Shown: positions 7,334 to 16,017, numbered from the stretch's first letter. The stretch: 64,000 nt of DNA from Pelagerythrobacter marinus (GCF_009827515.1 NZ_WTYO01000003.1:248001-312000), one strand, 5' to 3'. Translations and numbers: made by a program. The notes: generated by a model from the letters alone, not told the origin.

Positions 7334-9487
7334 ATGGCAGAAGCAGTCATATATTCCGCCCAGCCGGATCCGGCGGGGGACGCCGGCGAGAGCAGCGGCA
7401 TCCTCGCGTTTGAGCGCTATTGGCGCCAGGCGATCAACTCGCGCGTCTGGATTGCCGCGATCCTGGGCGCCGGCATCGTGCTGGGCCTGCTCGTCACCTT
7501 GCTGTCGACGCCACTCTACCAGAGCACGGCGGTGATCGAGATCAGCCGGGTGACCTCGAACGTGACCAACATCGAAGAGTCGGAGATCGAGGAGCTCCAG
7601 GCCGACGAGCAGTATTTCCAGACGCAGTATGAACTGCTCGGCTCCCGCTTCCTGGCCGAGGCGGTTGTGGATGCCGGCAATCTCACTGCCTCGACGGAGT
7701 TCCGCAATGCATTTGCCGACGACCCGGAAGTGCCGCTGGAGCGGCGCGAAGCCGTCAAGATCCTTCTCGACAATGTCAGCATAGACCCGGTCCGCATGTC
7801 GAACCTGGTCAATGTCCGGTTCTCCAGCCCCAGCCGCACCCTGTCGTCCGACATCGCGAACCTGTGGGCCGAACAGTTCCTCGCCGCCAATTACGAGAAG
7901 CGCTTCGGCGCCAATATCGATGCCCGGCGCTATCTGCGCGAACAGATCGCCGAGCTGCGTGAACGGCTGGCCCAGTCGGAAAAGGAACTGGTCGATTACG
8001 CCAATGCCAACCAGATCGTGATCGTCGATGCCAGCTCGGCCAGCGACGACAGCAGCAGCAGCACGGCGCGTTCGCTGATCGGCGACAGCCTGACGACGCT
8101 GAACGAGGCTCTGGCCCAGGCGACGGCCAAAAGGATCGCGGCGGAAAGCGCCCTGCGGGCCCGTTCGACAGCGCCGGAAACACGCAATGCGTCGAGCCAG
8201 CTGTTGACCGCGCTTGCCACGGCCGAGGCGAAGCTGGCGAGCCTGCAGGCGAACTTCGGCCCCGACTATCCCGAAGTCCAGGCAGCCCGTTCGGAAGTCG
8301 AGGCCATGCGCGAAGCGATCGCGGCTTCGCGCGGACGCGACATTTCGGCCCTCGAAGCCGCCTATCGTCAGGCACGCGGCGAGGAAGCCGCGCTCGAGGC
8401 CCAGGTCCAGCAAATCCAGCAGCGGTTCCTCTCGCAGCAGGGCGGCGGGATCCAGTACGGCATCCTCAAGCGGGAGGTCGAGACCAACCGCCAGCTTTAC
8501 GACGCGCTGCTGCAGCGGTCGAAGGAACTCGAAGCCGCAGGCGCGGGCAAGAACAACATGACGGTGGTCCAGCCGGCAGTGCCGGCGGAAGAACCCTATC
8601 GCCCCTCGCTGCTGCTCAATCTCGCGCTCAGCCTGCTCGCCGCGGGCGTGGTCGCCGCGGCCTTCGTCTTCCTGCGCGAGACGATGGACCAGACGCTGCG
8701 TGATCCCAACGATGTCCAGCGCCTGCTGGGCATCCCGGCGCTCGGCCTGATTCCGCGGGTCAACGAGGACGATATTCTCGAGGAACTGAACCGGCGCAGT
8801 TCGGAGCTGTCCGAGGCCTATGTCGCGGTTCGCTCGAACATTTCGTTCCTGACCCCGCGCGGCGCACCCAAGTCGCTGATGCTGACCAGCACGCGGCCCA
8901 ACGAGGGCAAGTCGCTGACCTCGGTCGCGATCTGCCGCAGCTTCGCCCAGCTGGGCAAGCGCACGCTGCTGATCGACGCCGACCTGCGGAACACCGCACT
9001 GTCGGACTTCCTCGGCAAGCAGGCGCGCGCCGACACGGGCCTGAGCAGCCTGCTCGCCGGGCAGGGAGACCCCCTGTCGCACATGATCCCGATCGAAGAG
9101 CACGGCTTCGACCTGATCCCGAGCGGCGCGACCCCGCCCAACCCGGCCGACCTCCTGGCCAGCGATGCGCTCGCCCGCCTGATCCGTTCGCTCGAGGAAT
9201 CCTACGACTTCATCCTCGTCGACGGACCGCCGGTCCTGGGGCTGGCCGACGCGCTGGAAATCTCCACCGCGGTCGAAGGCGCGGTCTACGTGATCGAATC
9301 GAACGACGTGAAGATCCGCGCGATCGAGACCGCGATGCGCCGTCTGCGCTCGGCCAACGCGAAGATCTACGGCGCGATCATAACCAAGCTCGACGAGCGC
9401 AACTCCGCCTATGGCTACGGCTATGGCTACGGCTATGGTTATGGCTATGGCGACACGGACCGCGACGCCCATGCCGCGACCGGCTGA
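7334..9487 (+). CDS. Polysaccharide co-polymerase/tyrosine autokinase (Wzc/ExoP type)
   Basis: Inner-membrane co-polymerase fused to a bacterial tyrosine kinase; controls exopolysaccharide chain length and couples synthesis to export. The 717-aa protein has an N-terminal Wzz domain with a membrane helix near residues 38-58, a long periplasmic coiled-coil region, and a second helix near 420-440. The cytoplasmic kinase has Walker A (TRPNEGKSLTS, about residue 517), Walker A' (LLIDADLR) and Walker B (FILVDGPP). The C-terminus ends in a Tyr-Gly alternation with seven tyrosines, the presumed autophosphorylation cluster. The last 17 bp overlap the next gene. Confidence 0.95.
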   Translation: MAEAVIYSAQPDPAGDAGESSGILAFERYWRQAINSRVWIAAILGAGIVLGLLVTLLSTPLYQSTAVIEISRVTSNVTNIEESEIEELQADEQYFQTQYELLGSRFLAEAVVDAGNLTASTEFRNAFADDPEVPLERREAVKILLDNVSIDPVRMSNLVNVRFSSPSRTLSSDIANLWAEQFLAANYEKRFGANIDARRYLREQIAELRERLAQSEKELVDYANANQIVIVDASSASDDSSSSTARSLIGDSLTTLNEALAQATAKRIAAESALRARSTAPETRNASSQLLTALATAEAKLASLQANFGPDYPEVQAARSEVEAMREAIAASRGRDISALEAAYRQARGEEAALEAQVQQIQQRFLSQQGGGIQYGILKREVETNRQLYDALLQRSKELEAAGAGKNNMTVVQPAVPAEEPYRPSLLLNLALSLLAAGVVAAAFVFLRETMDQTLRDPNDVQRLLGIPALGLIPRVNEDDILEELNRRSSELSEAYVAVRSNISFLTPRGAPKSLMLTSTRPNEGKSLTSVAICRSFAQLGKRTLLIDADLRNTALSDFLGKQARADTGLSSLLAGQGDPLSHMIPIEEHGFDLIPSGATPPNPADLLASDALARLIRSLEESYDFILVDGPPVLGLADALEISTAVEGAVYVIESNDVKIRAIETAMRRLRSANAKIYGAIITKLDERNSAYGYGYGYGYGYGYGDTDRDAHAATG
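9410..9451 (+). repeat. Hexanucleotide repeat encoding a (Tyr-Gly)7 tail
   Basis: Seven in-frame copies of TAY-GGY encode alternating Tyr and Gly near the C-terminus of the Wzc-like kinase, just before the Asp-rich end. Tyrosine clusters at this position are the autophosphorylated tail of these kinases. The nucleotide repeat is nearly perfect, differing mainly at third positions, so copy number may change by slippage without shifting the frame. Confidence 0.9.
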
Positions 9488-10667
9488 CACGCCCCGCGCC
9501 TGGCGCATCGTTCTCGCCGGGCTGGTTTTCCCGGTCCTGGCCATTGCCGCCGGCGCGCAGACGCTGGCGATCGTGGGCGAGAGCACCCGCCCCAAGGAAG
9601 CTGCCGCGGCGGCCCCCTGGGACGGCTCGGCCAAGGCCCACCTCGCCAAGGGCGCCTACCAGGGACAGCTCGCCGCGGGAGAGGCGGTGGCGCCGCCCGA
9701 GCCCTGGATCGTCGAGCTGGCTCGCGACGCCTATCGCCGCCAGCCGCTGACGCCGGAGGCGGTTGCCGTCATCGGCGCGAGCCTGCCGGACGACCGCGCC
9801 GACGCGTTCTGGGAGCTTGCGGCCCAGGTCAGCCGGCGCGATACGCTGTTGCAGGGCCTGTTGCTCGATCACCACCTTGGCCATGATGATCTCGATCGCT
9901 CGATCAGAGTGCTGAACCAGCTTCTTCTGGTCAGGGAAAATCAGCGCGAGAGGTTCTTCGCCGCGCTTAGCCAGGCCCTTCCCGATCCTCGATCGATCGA
10001 CCCGTTCGTCGAGATCCTCGCCGCGGATCCGAAATGGGGCGACGCCTTCCTGGTTGCCGCGTCCCGAAACGAGGAGGGCCTCGAGAACCTCAGCCGCATT
10101 CGTCATCGGTTGCCGGACGGATCCATCGAAGCGCATGTGGACCAGGCGCTGATTTCGGCGTTCGCGCGGTCCGGCCAGCTGGACCTCGCCCACGATCTCC
10201 ACCGCCGCCTCGCGCAGAAACAGGGCGAGCGTCCCGGGTGGCAGGCCAGCACCATTCCGCCCTTCGACTGGCGCTTCGTCGACGAACCCGGTTTTCGGGC
10301 CCAGCGCGATCCGGAAAGCGAACAGCTGGACCTGCTCATCGCCCGAGGCAAGGGAGGGCCGTTCGTGACGAGGATCTTCCGTGCCCAAGGCTCATCGATA
10401 CGGTTGCGCGCCAACCACCAGCTCGAGCCCACGGCCCAGGCCCGGCGTCTTTCGGTGTCGGTATCATGCGCCGCAACGGGAGAAGTCCTGGCACAGGAGA
10501 ACTTCAGAGAGCGACAGATCGCTCTCGATACTGCCATCCCCGAGCGATGCCCGTTCGTCGCAGTCGTGCTGTCGGGCCGAGCCTGGTCGGACGAACCGCG
10601 ACTCCATGGCACCATTTCACCGATAACCGTGACCTTCGGCGCCGGCGGGCAAGATGCCGATCAATAA
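9471..10667 (+). CDS. Membrane-anchored protein of exopolysaccharide locus, function unknown
   Basis: A 398-aa protein I cannot assign to a named family. It starts with a short basic segment and one hydrophobic helix (about residues 12-32, WRIVLAGLVFPVLAIAAGAQ), so the bulk is probably periplasmic. Residues about 60-240 look all-helical with TPR-like spacing (LARDAYRRQPLTPEAVAVIG and similar). The last 130 residues look beta-rich, with two cysteines (SCAATGE and PERCPF) that could form a disulfide. The ATG at 9471 overlaps the kinase gene by 17 bp; other in-frame starts further up only shadow its repeat. Its position implies a role in polysaccharide assembly or export. Confidence 0.8.
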   Translation: MPRPADTPRAWRIVLAGLVFPVLAIAAGAQTLAIVGESTRPKEAAAAAPWDGSAKAHLAKGAYQGQLAAGEAVAPPEPWIVELARDAYRRQPLTPEAVAVIGASLPDDRADAFWELAAQVSRRDTLLQGLLLDHHLGHDDLDRSIRVLNQLLLVRENQRERFFAALSQALPDPRSIDPFVEILAADPKWGDAFLVAASRNEEGLENLSRIRHRLPDGSIEAHVDQALISAFARSGQLDLAHDLHRRLAQKQGERPGWQASTIPPFDWRFVDEPGFRAQRDPESEQLDLLIARGKGGPFVTRIFRAQGSSIRLRANHQLEPTAQARRLSVSVSCAATGEVLAQENFRERQIALDTAIPERCPFVAVVLSGRAWSDEPRLHGTISPITVTFGAGGQDADQ

Positions 10668-10709
10668 CGTCATGAAGCCGTAGCAGTCGGCGAGGCAGAA
10701 GCAGACACC

Positions 10710-11723
10710 ATGCGCAAAGTGCTTGTCACCGGCAGTGCCGGCTTCATCGGTTACCACCTGTCGCAGCTGCTGCTGGACGAGGGGTTCGCGGTCGTCGGCT
10801 ACGACGGGTTGACCGACTATTACGACGTGCGCCTGAAGCAGCGGCGCCACCAGATGCTGATGCAGAATCAGCATTTCAGTGCCACCGTCGGCATGCTGGA
10901 GGATTTCGACACGCTCCGCGATCTTGCCATCGCGGAGCGGCCGGATGTCATCGTCCATCTGGCGGCCCAGGCCGGCGTGCGCTACAGCCTCGAGAACCCG
11001 CGCGCCTATGTCGAGGCGAACATGGTCGGCACCTTCAACGTGATGGAGTGCGCGCGCGAACTCGATGTCGACCATCTGCTGATGGCCTCGACCAGCTCGG
11101 TCTACGGCGCCAACGAGGAAATGCCGTTTCACGAGCGGGAGAAGTGCGACACCCCGCTGACGCTCTATGCCGCGACCAAGAAGGCCAACGAGGCGATGGG
11201 CCACAGCTACGCGCACTTGTGGAACCTGCCGACCACGATGTTCCGCTTCTTCACCGTCTATGGTCCCTGGGGCCGGCCCGACATGGCGCTGTTCAAGTTC
11301 ACGCGCGGCATTCTCGAAGGCACGCCGATCGACATCTACAACGACGGCGAGATGTACCGGGACTTCACCTACGTCACCGATCTGGTGCGCGGCATCCGCC
11401 TGCTGATCGACGCGGCGCCGGTCCGTCCGCAGGCACCGGAAGAGATTGGCGCACACGACAGCCTGTCCCCCGCCGCGCCGTTCCGGGTGGTCAACATCGG
11501 CAACAGCGACAAGGTCCGCCTGATGGACTTCGTCGAGGCAATCGAGGCCGAGTGCGGACGCGAAGCGGTCAAGAACTTCATGCCGATGCAGAAGGGCGAC
11601 GTGCCCGCGACCTGGGCCGATGCGACGCTGCTGCAGGAGCTGACCGGCTATCGTCCGCAAACCGACGTGAAGGAAGGCATCCGCCGATTCGTCGCCTGGT
11701 ACCGCGAGTATTACGGCGTCTAG
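10710..11723 (+). CDS. UDP-glucuronate 4-epimerase
   Basis: Extended short-chain dehydrogenase that interconverts UDP-glucuronate and UDP-galacturonate, supplying an acidic sugar for exopolysaccharide. The 337-aa protein has the N-terminal NAD motif TGSAGFIG, the Ser of STSSVYG, and the YAATKKANE catalytic Tyr-Lys pair. The DGLTDYYDVRLKQRR and VYGPWGRPDMALFKF segments are characteristic of CapI/LspL-type UDP-GlcA 4-epimerases. It sits 42 bp after the unknown anchored protein and ends exactly against the stop codon of convergent wecC. Plain UDP-glucose 4-epimerase is less likely given these motifs. Confidence 0.9.
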   Translation: MRKVLVTGSAGFIGYHLSQLLLDEGFAVVGYDGLTDYYDVRLKQRRHQMLMQNQHFSATVGMLEDFDTLRDLAIAERPDVIVHLAAQAGVRYSLENPRAYVEANMVGTFNVMECARELDVDHLLMASTSSVYGANEEMPFHEREKCDTPLTLYAATKKANEAMGHSYAHLWNLPTTMFRFFTVYGPWGRPDMALFKFTRGILEGTPIDIYNDGEMYRDFTYVTDLVRGIRLLIDAAPVRPQAPEEIGAHDSLSPAAPFRVVNIGNSDKVRLMDFVEAIEAECGREAVKNFMPMQKGDVPATWADATLLQELTGYRPQTDVKEGIRRFVAWYREYYGV

Positions 11724-13028
11724 CTAGCCCGCGAGGCGCAGGCCTGGTCGGCGGGGCGCGACCGGCGCGACGTCCGGCCAGATGCCGCGGGTGTCGTAGA
11801 TGACGGCACGGCCGCGCTCTTCCGGGGGGACGACGCGGAAAATGTCGTGGTCGACCAGGACGACGAGAACGCCGCAGGTCTCGAGCGCGGTGTCGAGGTC
11901 GATCAGCGTCGCGCCCGTGCCCTCGAACTCGATCGGCAGTTCGCTGGCGTAAGGTTCCACCACGTGCATCCGGTCCCCGAACTTTCGCGCCAGGCGTGCG
12001 GCGACAAAGCGGGCCGGGCTTTCGCGAAAGTCGTCGATATTCGCCTTGAACGCGAGGCCGAGACAGGCGACCGGCACGCCGGGGTTCGCCTCGATCAGCT
12101 GCTCCGCCCGTTCGACGACGTGATGCATCTTGGCATCGTTGATCTCGCGCGCGGAGCGGATCATGCGCGCCTGGTCGGGCGCGCCATGGACGATGAACCA
12201 GGGATCGACCGCGATGCAGTGCCCGCCGACGCCCGGGCCCGGCTGGAGAACGTTGACGCGGGGATGACGATTGGCGAGCCGGATCACCTCCCACACGTCA
12301 AGCCCCATGTGATCGGCGATCATCGACAGTTCGTTGGCGAAGGCGATATTGACGTCGCGGAAGGCGTTTTCGACCAGCTTGCACATTTCCGCGCTGCGGG
12401 CGTCGGTCGTGACGCAGCTCGCCCGCACGAAACGCTTGTAGAAGGCGAGCGCCTTGCGCGCGCAACGCGGCGTGATGCCCCCGATCGAACGGTCGTTGTT
12501 GGCGAGTTCCTCGAGGATGCGGCCCGGCAGGACCCGCTCCGGACAATAGGCGATCGCGACATCGGGCGTCTCGTCGGTCCGGCCAGGAAGCCGCAGGTCG
12601 GGGCGCAGGCCGGCGATCAGGTCGCGCATCGCCTCCGTCGTGCCGACCGGCGAAGTCGATTCGAGGATGACCGTGTCGCCCTTCTTCAGCACGCCGGCGA
12701 CCTCGGTCGCGGCGGCCATGACATAGGACGTGTCGGGCGTATGGTTCCCGTCCTTCTCGAACGGGGTCGGCACGGCGATCACGAACACGTCGGCCGGACC
12801 GATCTGGGTCGAAGCCGACAACAGGCCGCGCTGGACGACGCCCCGCACGAGCCCGTCGAGATCGACTTCCTCGATATGGATCTCGCCTCGGTTGATCGTG
12901 TCCACCACGTCCTGCGACAGGTCGACCCCGGCCACCGGGCAGCCCGCGCGGGCAATGATCGCCGCCGTGGGCAGGCCGATGTAGCCCAAGCCGATAACGC
13001 ATACCTGTGGTTTGTTCTCGCCGCGCAT
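11724..13028 (-). CDS. wecC: UDP-N-acetyl-D-mannosamine dehydrogenase
   Basis: Oxidises UDP-ManNAc to UDP-ManNAcA with two NAD+, providing an acidic amino sugar for surface polysaccharide. The N-terminal Rossmann motif is GLGYIGLP; the middle has ESTSPVGTT and YCPERVLPG; the catalytic Cys is in GPGVGGHCIAVDPWF. About 434 aa is normal. The ATG at 13028 is preferred because GGAG lies 5 bp upstream; an in-frame ATG at 13055 would add nine residues. It follows wecB by about 80 bp on the same strand, completing the route from UDP-GlcNAc. Its stop abuts that of the epimerase gene with no spacer. Confidence 0.93.
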   Translation of the reverse strand: MRGENKPQVCVIGLGYIGLPTAAIIARAGCPVAGVDLSQDVVDTINRGEIHIEEVDLDGLVRGVVQRGLLSASTQIGPADVFVIAVPTPFEKDGNHTPDTSYVMAAATEVAGVLKKGDTVILESTSPVGTTEAMRDLIAGLRPDLRLPGRTDETPDVAIAYCPERVLPGRILEELANNDRSIGGITPRCARKALAFYKRFVRASCVTTDARSAEMCKLVENAFRDVNIAFANELSMIADHMGLDVWEVIRLANRHPRVNVLQPGPGVGGHCIAVDPWFIVHGAPDQARMIRSAREINDAKMHHVVERAEQLIEANPGVPVACLGLAFKANIDDFRESPARFVAARLARKFGDRMHVVEPYASELPIEFEGTGATLIDLDTALETCGVLVVLVDHDIFRVVPPEERGRAVIYDTRGIWPDVAPVAPRRPGLRLAG

Positions 13029-13074
13029 TGTCGCTCCGCTCGTGTCCGCGTTCACGGCATGGCTCTAGGCGGCG

Positions 13075-13090
13075 CCGGTAAACATACCGG
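13075..13090. other. Hairpin between wecB and wecC
   Basis: CCGGTA and TACCGG pair around a four-base AACA loop in the short gap between the two genes. There is no U-tract, so it is more likely an mRNA stability or processing element than a terminator. Confidence 0.4.
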
Positions 13091-13111
13091 TAACGATGAC
13101 GTTCGCCCGTT

Positions 13112-14233
13112 TCAGGCAGCGAGAAGCTCCAGAATGCGCACGCTGGCCCGGCCGTCGCCGAACGGGTTGTGCGCCCGGGCCATCCGGTCGTAGGCCGCCG
13201 CGTCGTCGAGCAGGCGGGCGGTCTCTGCCACGATGCGCGCGGAATCGGTGCCGACGAGGCGCGCCGTCCCCGCCTCCACCCCCTCGGGGCGCTCGGTCGT
13301 CTCGCGCATGACGAGCACGGGCTTGCCCAGCGCGGGCGCTTCTTCCTGCACGCCGCCGCTGTCGGTCAGCATCAGGTGCGCGATATCGAGAAGCCGCGCG
13401 AAGTGGGGGTAGTCGAGCGGTTCGATCAGCGCGACGTTGTCGAGCCCGGCAAGCCGATCGTTCATCACCGCGCGCACGTTCGGGTTCAGGTGGACGGGAA
13501 AGACAACCGCCACGTCGGGCCGCTCCGCCAGGGTGCGCACCGCATCCGCGATCGCTTCCATGCCCTGGCCGAAATTCTCCCGCCGGTGGGTCGTCACGCC
13601 GATGATGCGCCGACCGGCAAAGCGGCCTTCCAGCGGGGCGAGATCGGCCGCAAGCTCGGGCTGCCGACCGATCTGCCCGGTGATCCAGTGGAGGGCGTCG
13701 ATCACCGTGTTGCCGGTGACGTGGATCGCCGCCGGGTCGATGTTCTCGCGCCGCAGGGCCGCAGCGGCCGTGTCCGTCGGCGCGAAGTGCAGCGCGGCCA
13801 TCGTGCCGATGATCTTGCGATTGACCTCTTCCGGCCAGGGGTGGTGGATATCGCCGCTGCGCAGGCCCGCCTCGACATGGGCGACAGGCACCTTGCGGTA
13901 ATAGGCCGCGAGCGCACCGGCCATCGCCGTGGCGGTGTCGCCCTGGACCACGACCACGTCCGGCTGTTCGCTATCGATCACCTGGCCCAGCCCGGTCAGC
14001 AGGCGCGCGGTCAGCGCGTCGAGCGACTGGTCGGGCTCCATCAGGTCGAGATCGTGGTGCGGCTCCACCCCGGCGATCGAGAGGACCTGGTCGAGCATCC
14101 CGCGGTGCTGCGCCGACACGCAGACGCGCGATTCGAAGCGCGAATCCGCCTCCAGCGCGTGGACGAGGGGAAAGAGCTTGATGGCTTCGGGCCGGGTCCC
14201 GAATACCGAGAGGATCTTGCGCGGCGAGGTCAT
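13112..14233 (-). CDS. wecB: UDP-N-acetylglucosamine 2-epimerase (non-hydrolysing)
   Basis: Converts UDP-GlcNAc to UDP-ManNAc, the substrate of the neighbouring WecC. The 373-aa protein shows the family's FGTRPEAIKLFPLV start, the HVEAGLRSGD motif, TTHRRENFG, and the C-terminal TDSGGVQEEAPALGKPVLVMRETTERPEG segment that contacts UDP. An ATG at 14245 would add four residues; the ATG at 14233 matches the usual family N-terminus. It lies in the same orientation directly before wecC, so the two are probably one transcription unit serving the exopolysaccharide locus on the opposite strand. Confidence 0.95.
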   Translation of the reverse strand: MTSPRKILSVFGTRPEAIKLFPLVHALEADSRFESRVCVSAQHRGMLDQVLSIAGVEPHHDLDLMEPDQSLDALTARLLTGLGQVIDSEQPDVVVVQGDTATAMAGALAAYYRKVPVAHVEAGLRSGDIHHPWPEEVNRKIIGTMAALHFAPTDTAAAALRRENIDPAAIHVTGNTVIDALHWITGQIGRQPELAADLAPLEGRFAGRRIIGVTTHRRENFGQGMEAIADAVRTLAERPDVAVVFPVHLNPNVRAVMNDRLAGLDNVALIEPLDYPHFARLLDIAHLMLTDSGGVQEEAPALGKPVLVMRETTERPEGVEAGTARLVGTDSARIVAETARLLDDAAAYDRMARAHNPFGDGRASVRILELLAA

Positions 14234-14268
14234 GCGCCCGCCCATAGCGCAAGAGGGTTAACGACGCC

Positions 14269-14892
14269 TCAGCCTTCGGGCGGCGGCGTGGTTTCCTGTG
14301 CCTGGGGGGTCTCCATGATCGGCTCGGCCGTCTCGCTCGGCAGGATCGCGGGGTTCTCCTCGCCCGGCAGGTCGGCATCGCGCTCGCGCTCGAGCCGTTC
14401 CATGTATTCGCGCTCAATCTGCTCGACCCGCTCCTGCTCGGCCGCGGCGGCTTCGTCGATCGTGGAGAGCCGCTCGGCCCGGGCCGCGGCGATCAGTTCG
14501 CTGAAGCGCACGTTGGCCGAAGTCGCCCGTTCGCCATAGGCCTGTTCGATCAGCTGCTGGGTGCAGCCGGTGAAGCCGCCGGCGCCGGCGGTCGAGCACG
14601 ACAGCGTGCCGAAATCGCCGATCATCTCCAGCGTCTCGACCCGGCGGGTCCAGGCGACGTTTTCCGGGTCGTCGCTGAAGCGCAGCGTCTCGGGAATGCG
14701 GTAGCGTTCCGATTCGGGAAGCCGGGCGACGACGCAGATCTCTTCCTCCCCGCACGCCGGCGCGGCGTCTTCGCCATAGACGATCGACATGCGGACATCG
14801 TCGGTCAGGGTTTCCCCCGTTTCCTGGGCCGAAGCCGGCGCGGTCAGCAGGGCGATCCCGGCGAGGGCCGTTGCGGCGAAGAGCGATTTCAT
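14269..14892 (-). CDS. Secreted protein of unknown function
   Basis: A 207-aa protein with a clear Sec signal peptide (KSLFAATALAGIALLTAPASAQ, cleavage near residue 23). The mature part has four cysteines in two pairs (CGEEEICVV and SCSTAGAGGFTGC), suggesting periplasmic disulfides, followed by a highly charged Glu/Arg-rich helix and a Pro/Glu tail. I do not recognise a named domain. The ATG at 14892 is chosen because a GGGA ribosome site precedes it; one at 14904 is possible. It stands between the wecBC pair and the coq7 operon on the same strand with 114 bp upstream. Confidence 0.75.
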   Translation of the reverse strand: MKSLFAATALAGIALLTAPASAQETGETLTDDVRMSIVYGEDAAPACGEEEICVVARLPESERYRIPETLRFSDDPENVAWTRRVETLEMIGDFGTLSCSTAGAGGFTGCTQQLIEQAYGERATSANVRFSELIAAARAERLSTIDEAAAAEQERVEQIEREYMERLERERDADLPGEENPAILPSETAEPIMETPQAQETTPPPEG

Positions 14893-15006
14893 GGCGTTTC
14901 CCATCGTTTTCGGCGGCTGCGCGCCGGTTGTCGCGGTTTCGGCGTGAACTCTATATGAAGTGTCGCGGCCCCTGAAGGGGTTCCCGGCAAGCCGCGCCAG
15001 CCCGCT

Positions 15007-15531
15007 TCAGACCCGCTCGGCGAGCTTGATTGCAAGCCGGCAGCCAAGGCGGATCGCACCGGAAAGCAGGGGATAGGCCGGCGCCTGTTCCGCCCCGGCA
15101 GCGAGAGCCGCCTCGCGGTGCTGGCGCTCGTCCTCGCGGAACTCCTCGATCATGGCGGACAGTTCGGGATCGTCGCCCCGTTCGGCCAGTTCGTCGAGCT
15201 GCTGCGAATAATGGCGGTCGATCTCCTCCTCGACCGCCGCGGTGCAGGCCATCGCGGCTTCCGGCCCGATCAGCGCGGTCCCGGCGCCGAGCGCGTAGCC
15301 GGCCGCCGACCAGAACGGCTGCAACGCGGTGGGGCGCACCCCGCGCCGCGCCATCAGCGCGTCGAAGCGGGCCCGGTGGCCTTTTTCCTGCTCGGCCATT
15401 TCGGCGATCTCGGCCGCATGGGGCCCGCGGTCGCCCATGACGTCGAGCTGGCCCTGGTAGATGCGCGTGGCCCCGAATTCGCCCGCCTGGTCGACCCGGA
15501 TCATCCGCGCGATATCGCGTTCGCGCATCAT
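15007..15531 (-). CDS. coq7: Demethoxyubiquinone hydroxylase (Coq7 family)
   Basis: Diiron monooxygenase for the last hydroxylation of ubiquinone synthesis, peripheral on the inner membrane. The 174-aa protein carries the ferritin-like diiron ligands: Glu in RVDQAGEFGA, the E..H of EMAEQEKGH, Glu in AAVEEEIDRHY, and the final ExxH in EFREDERQH. The start ATG overlaps the dsbB stop as ATGA; a second ATG follows immediately (15528). Coupling with DsbB is apt because DsbB passes electrons to ubiquinone. The reading frame is open upstream but only as a dsbB shadow. Confidence 0.95.
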   Translation of the reverse strand: MMRERDIARMIRVDQAGEFGATRIYQGQLDVMGDRGPHAAEIAEMAEQEKGHRARFDALMARRGVRPTALQPFWSAAGYALGAGTALIGPEAAMACTAAVEEEIDRHYSQQLDELAERGDDPELSAMIEEFREDERQHREAALAAGAEQAPAYPLLSGAIRLGCRLAIKLAERV

Positions 15532-16004
15532 ACCCGCCGCTCCCGCGCCAGCAAGCCCAGGATCGCCAGCCCGCCGGCGAACGAGAGGAGGAAGTTCCAG
15601 CCCGCGAGCGAGATTGAGAACAGGTCCCACGGGGCACTGTCGCAACGAACCACCGGAGCGTTCATGATCGCTTCGAGCGGATCGTCGCCCCCCTGCGTGG
15701 TCACGGCGCAGCCGGTGATCCCTTCCCACCAGCCATATTCGACGCCCGCGTGAAACGCGCCGATCGCCCCGGAAACGAGGATCGCGACCGCGGCCAGGGC
15801 GATCCAGGCCCGGCGCGGCGGCGCGAACGTGGACAGGAGCGCCAGTGCGAAAGCGGCGAAGTGGGGCCAGCGCTGCCACCAGCACATCTCGCACGGGAAC
15901 AGGCCGAAGACGTATTGCGCGATATAGGCCCCGGCGAGCATGATCGCCGGCACGCCGAGCGCGAAGCGCTGCGCCAGGCGGCCGTGGGGGGTGGCGAGCA
16001 TCAT
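15528..16004 (-). CDS. dsbB: Disulfide bond formation protein B
   Basis: Inner-membrane quinone-linked oxidase that reoxidises periplasmic DsbA-type thiol oxidases. The 158-aa protein has four hydrophobic helices. The first periplasmic loop carries the CxxC pair (FPCEMCWWQRW, about residues 37-43), and the second loop has the partner cysteines in GITGCAVTT and VVRCDSAPW. It begins 13 bp after the ctpA stop and overlaps coq7 by 4 bp, so it is inside a minus-strand operon. Confidence 0.95.
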   Translation of the reverse strand: MMLATPHGRLAQRFALGVPAIMLAGAYIAQYVFGLFPCEMCWWQRWPHFAAFALALLSTFAPPRRAWIALAAVAILVSGAIGAFHAGVEYGWWEGITGCAVTTQGGDDPLEAIMNAPVVRCDSAPWDLFSISLAGWNFLLSFAGGLAILGLLARERRV

Positions 16005-16017
16005 CGGCCGTCCCCCG

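Noticed and set aside
7226-9649. Very long antisense open frame (about 807 codons) opposite the tyrosine-autokinase gene
   Set aside because: High GC content keeps antisense frames open. The translation is low-complexity Arg/Asp/Gly-rich with no domain, while the plus-strand product has clear Wzz and kinase motifs.
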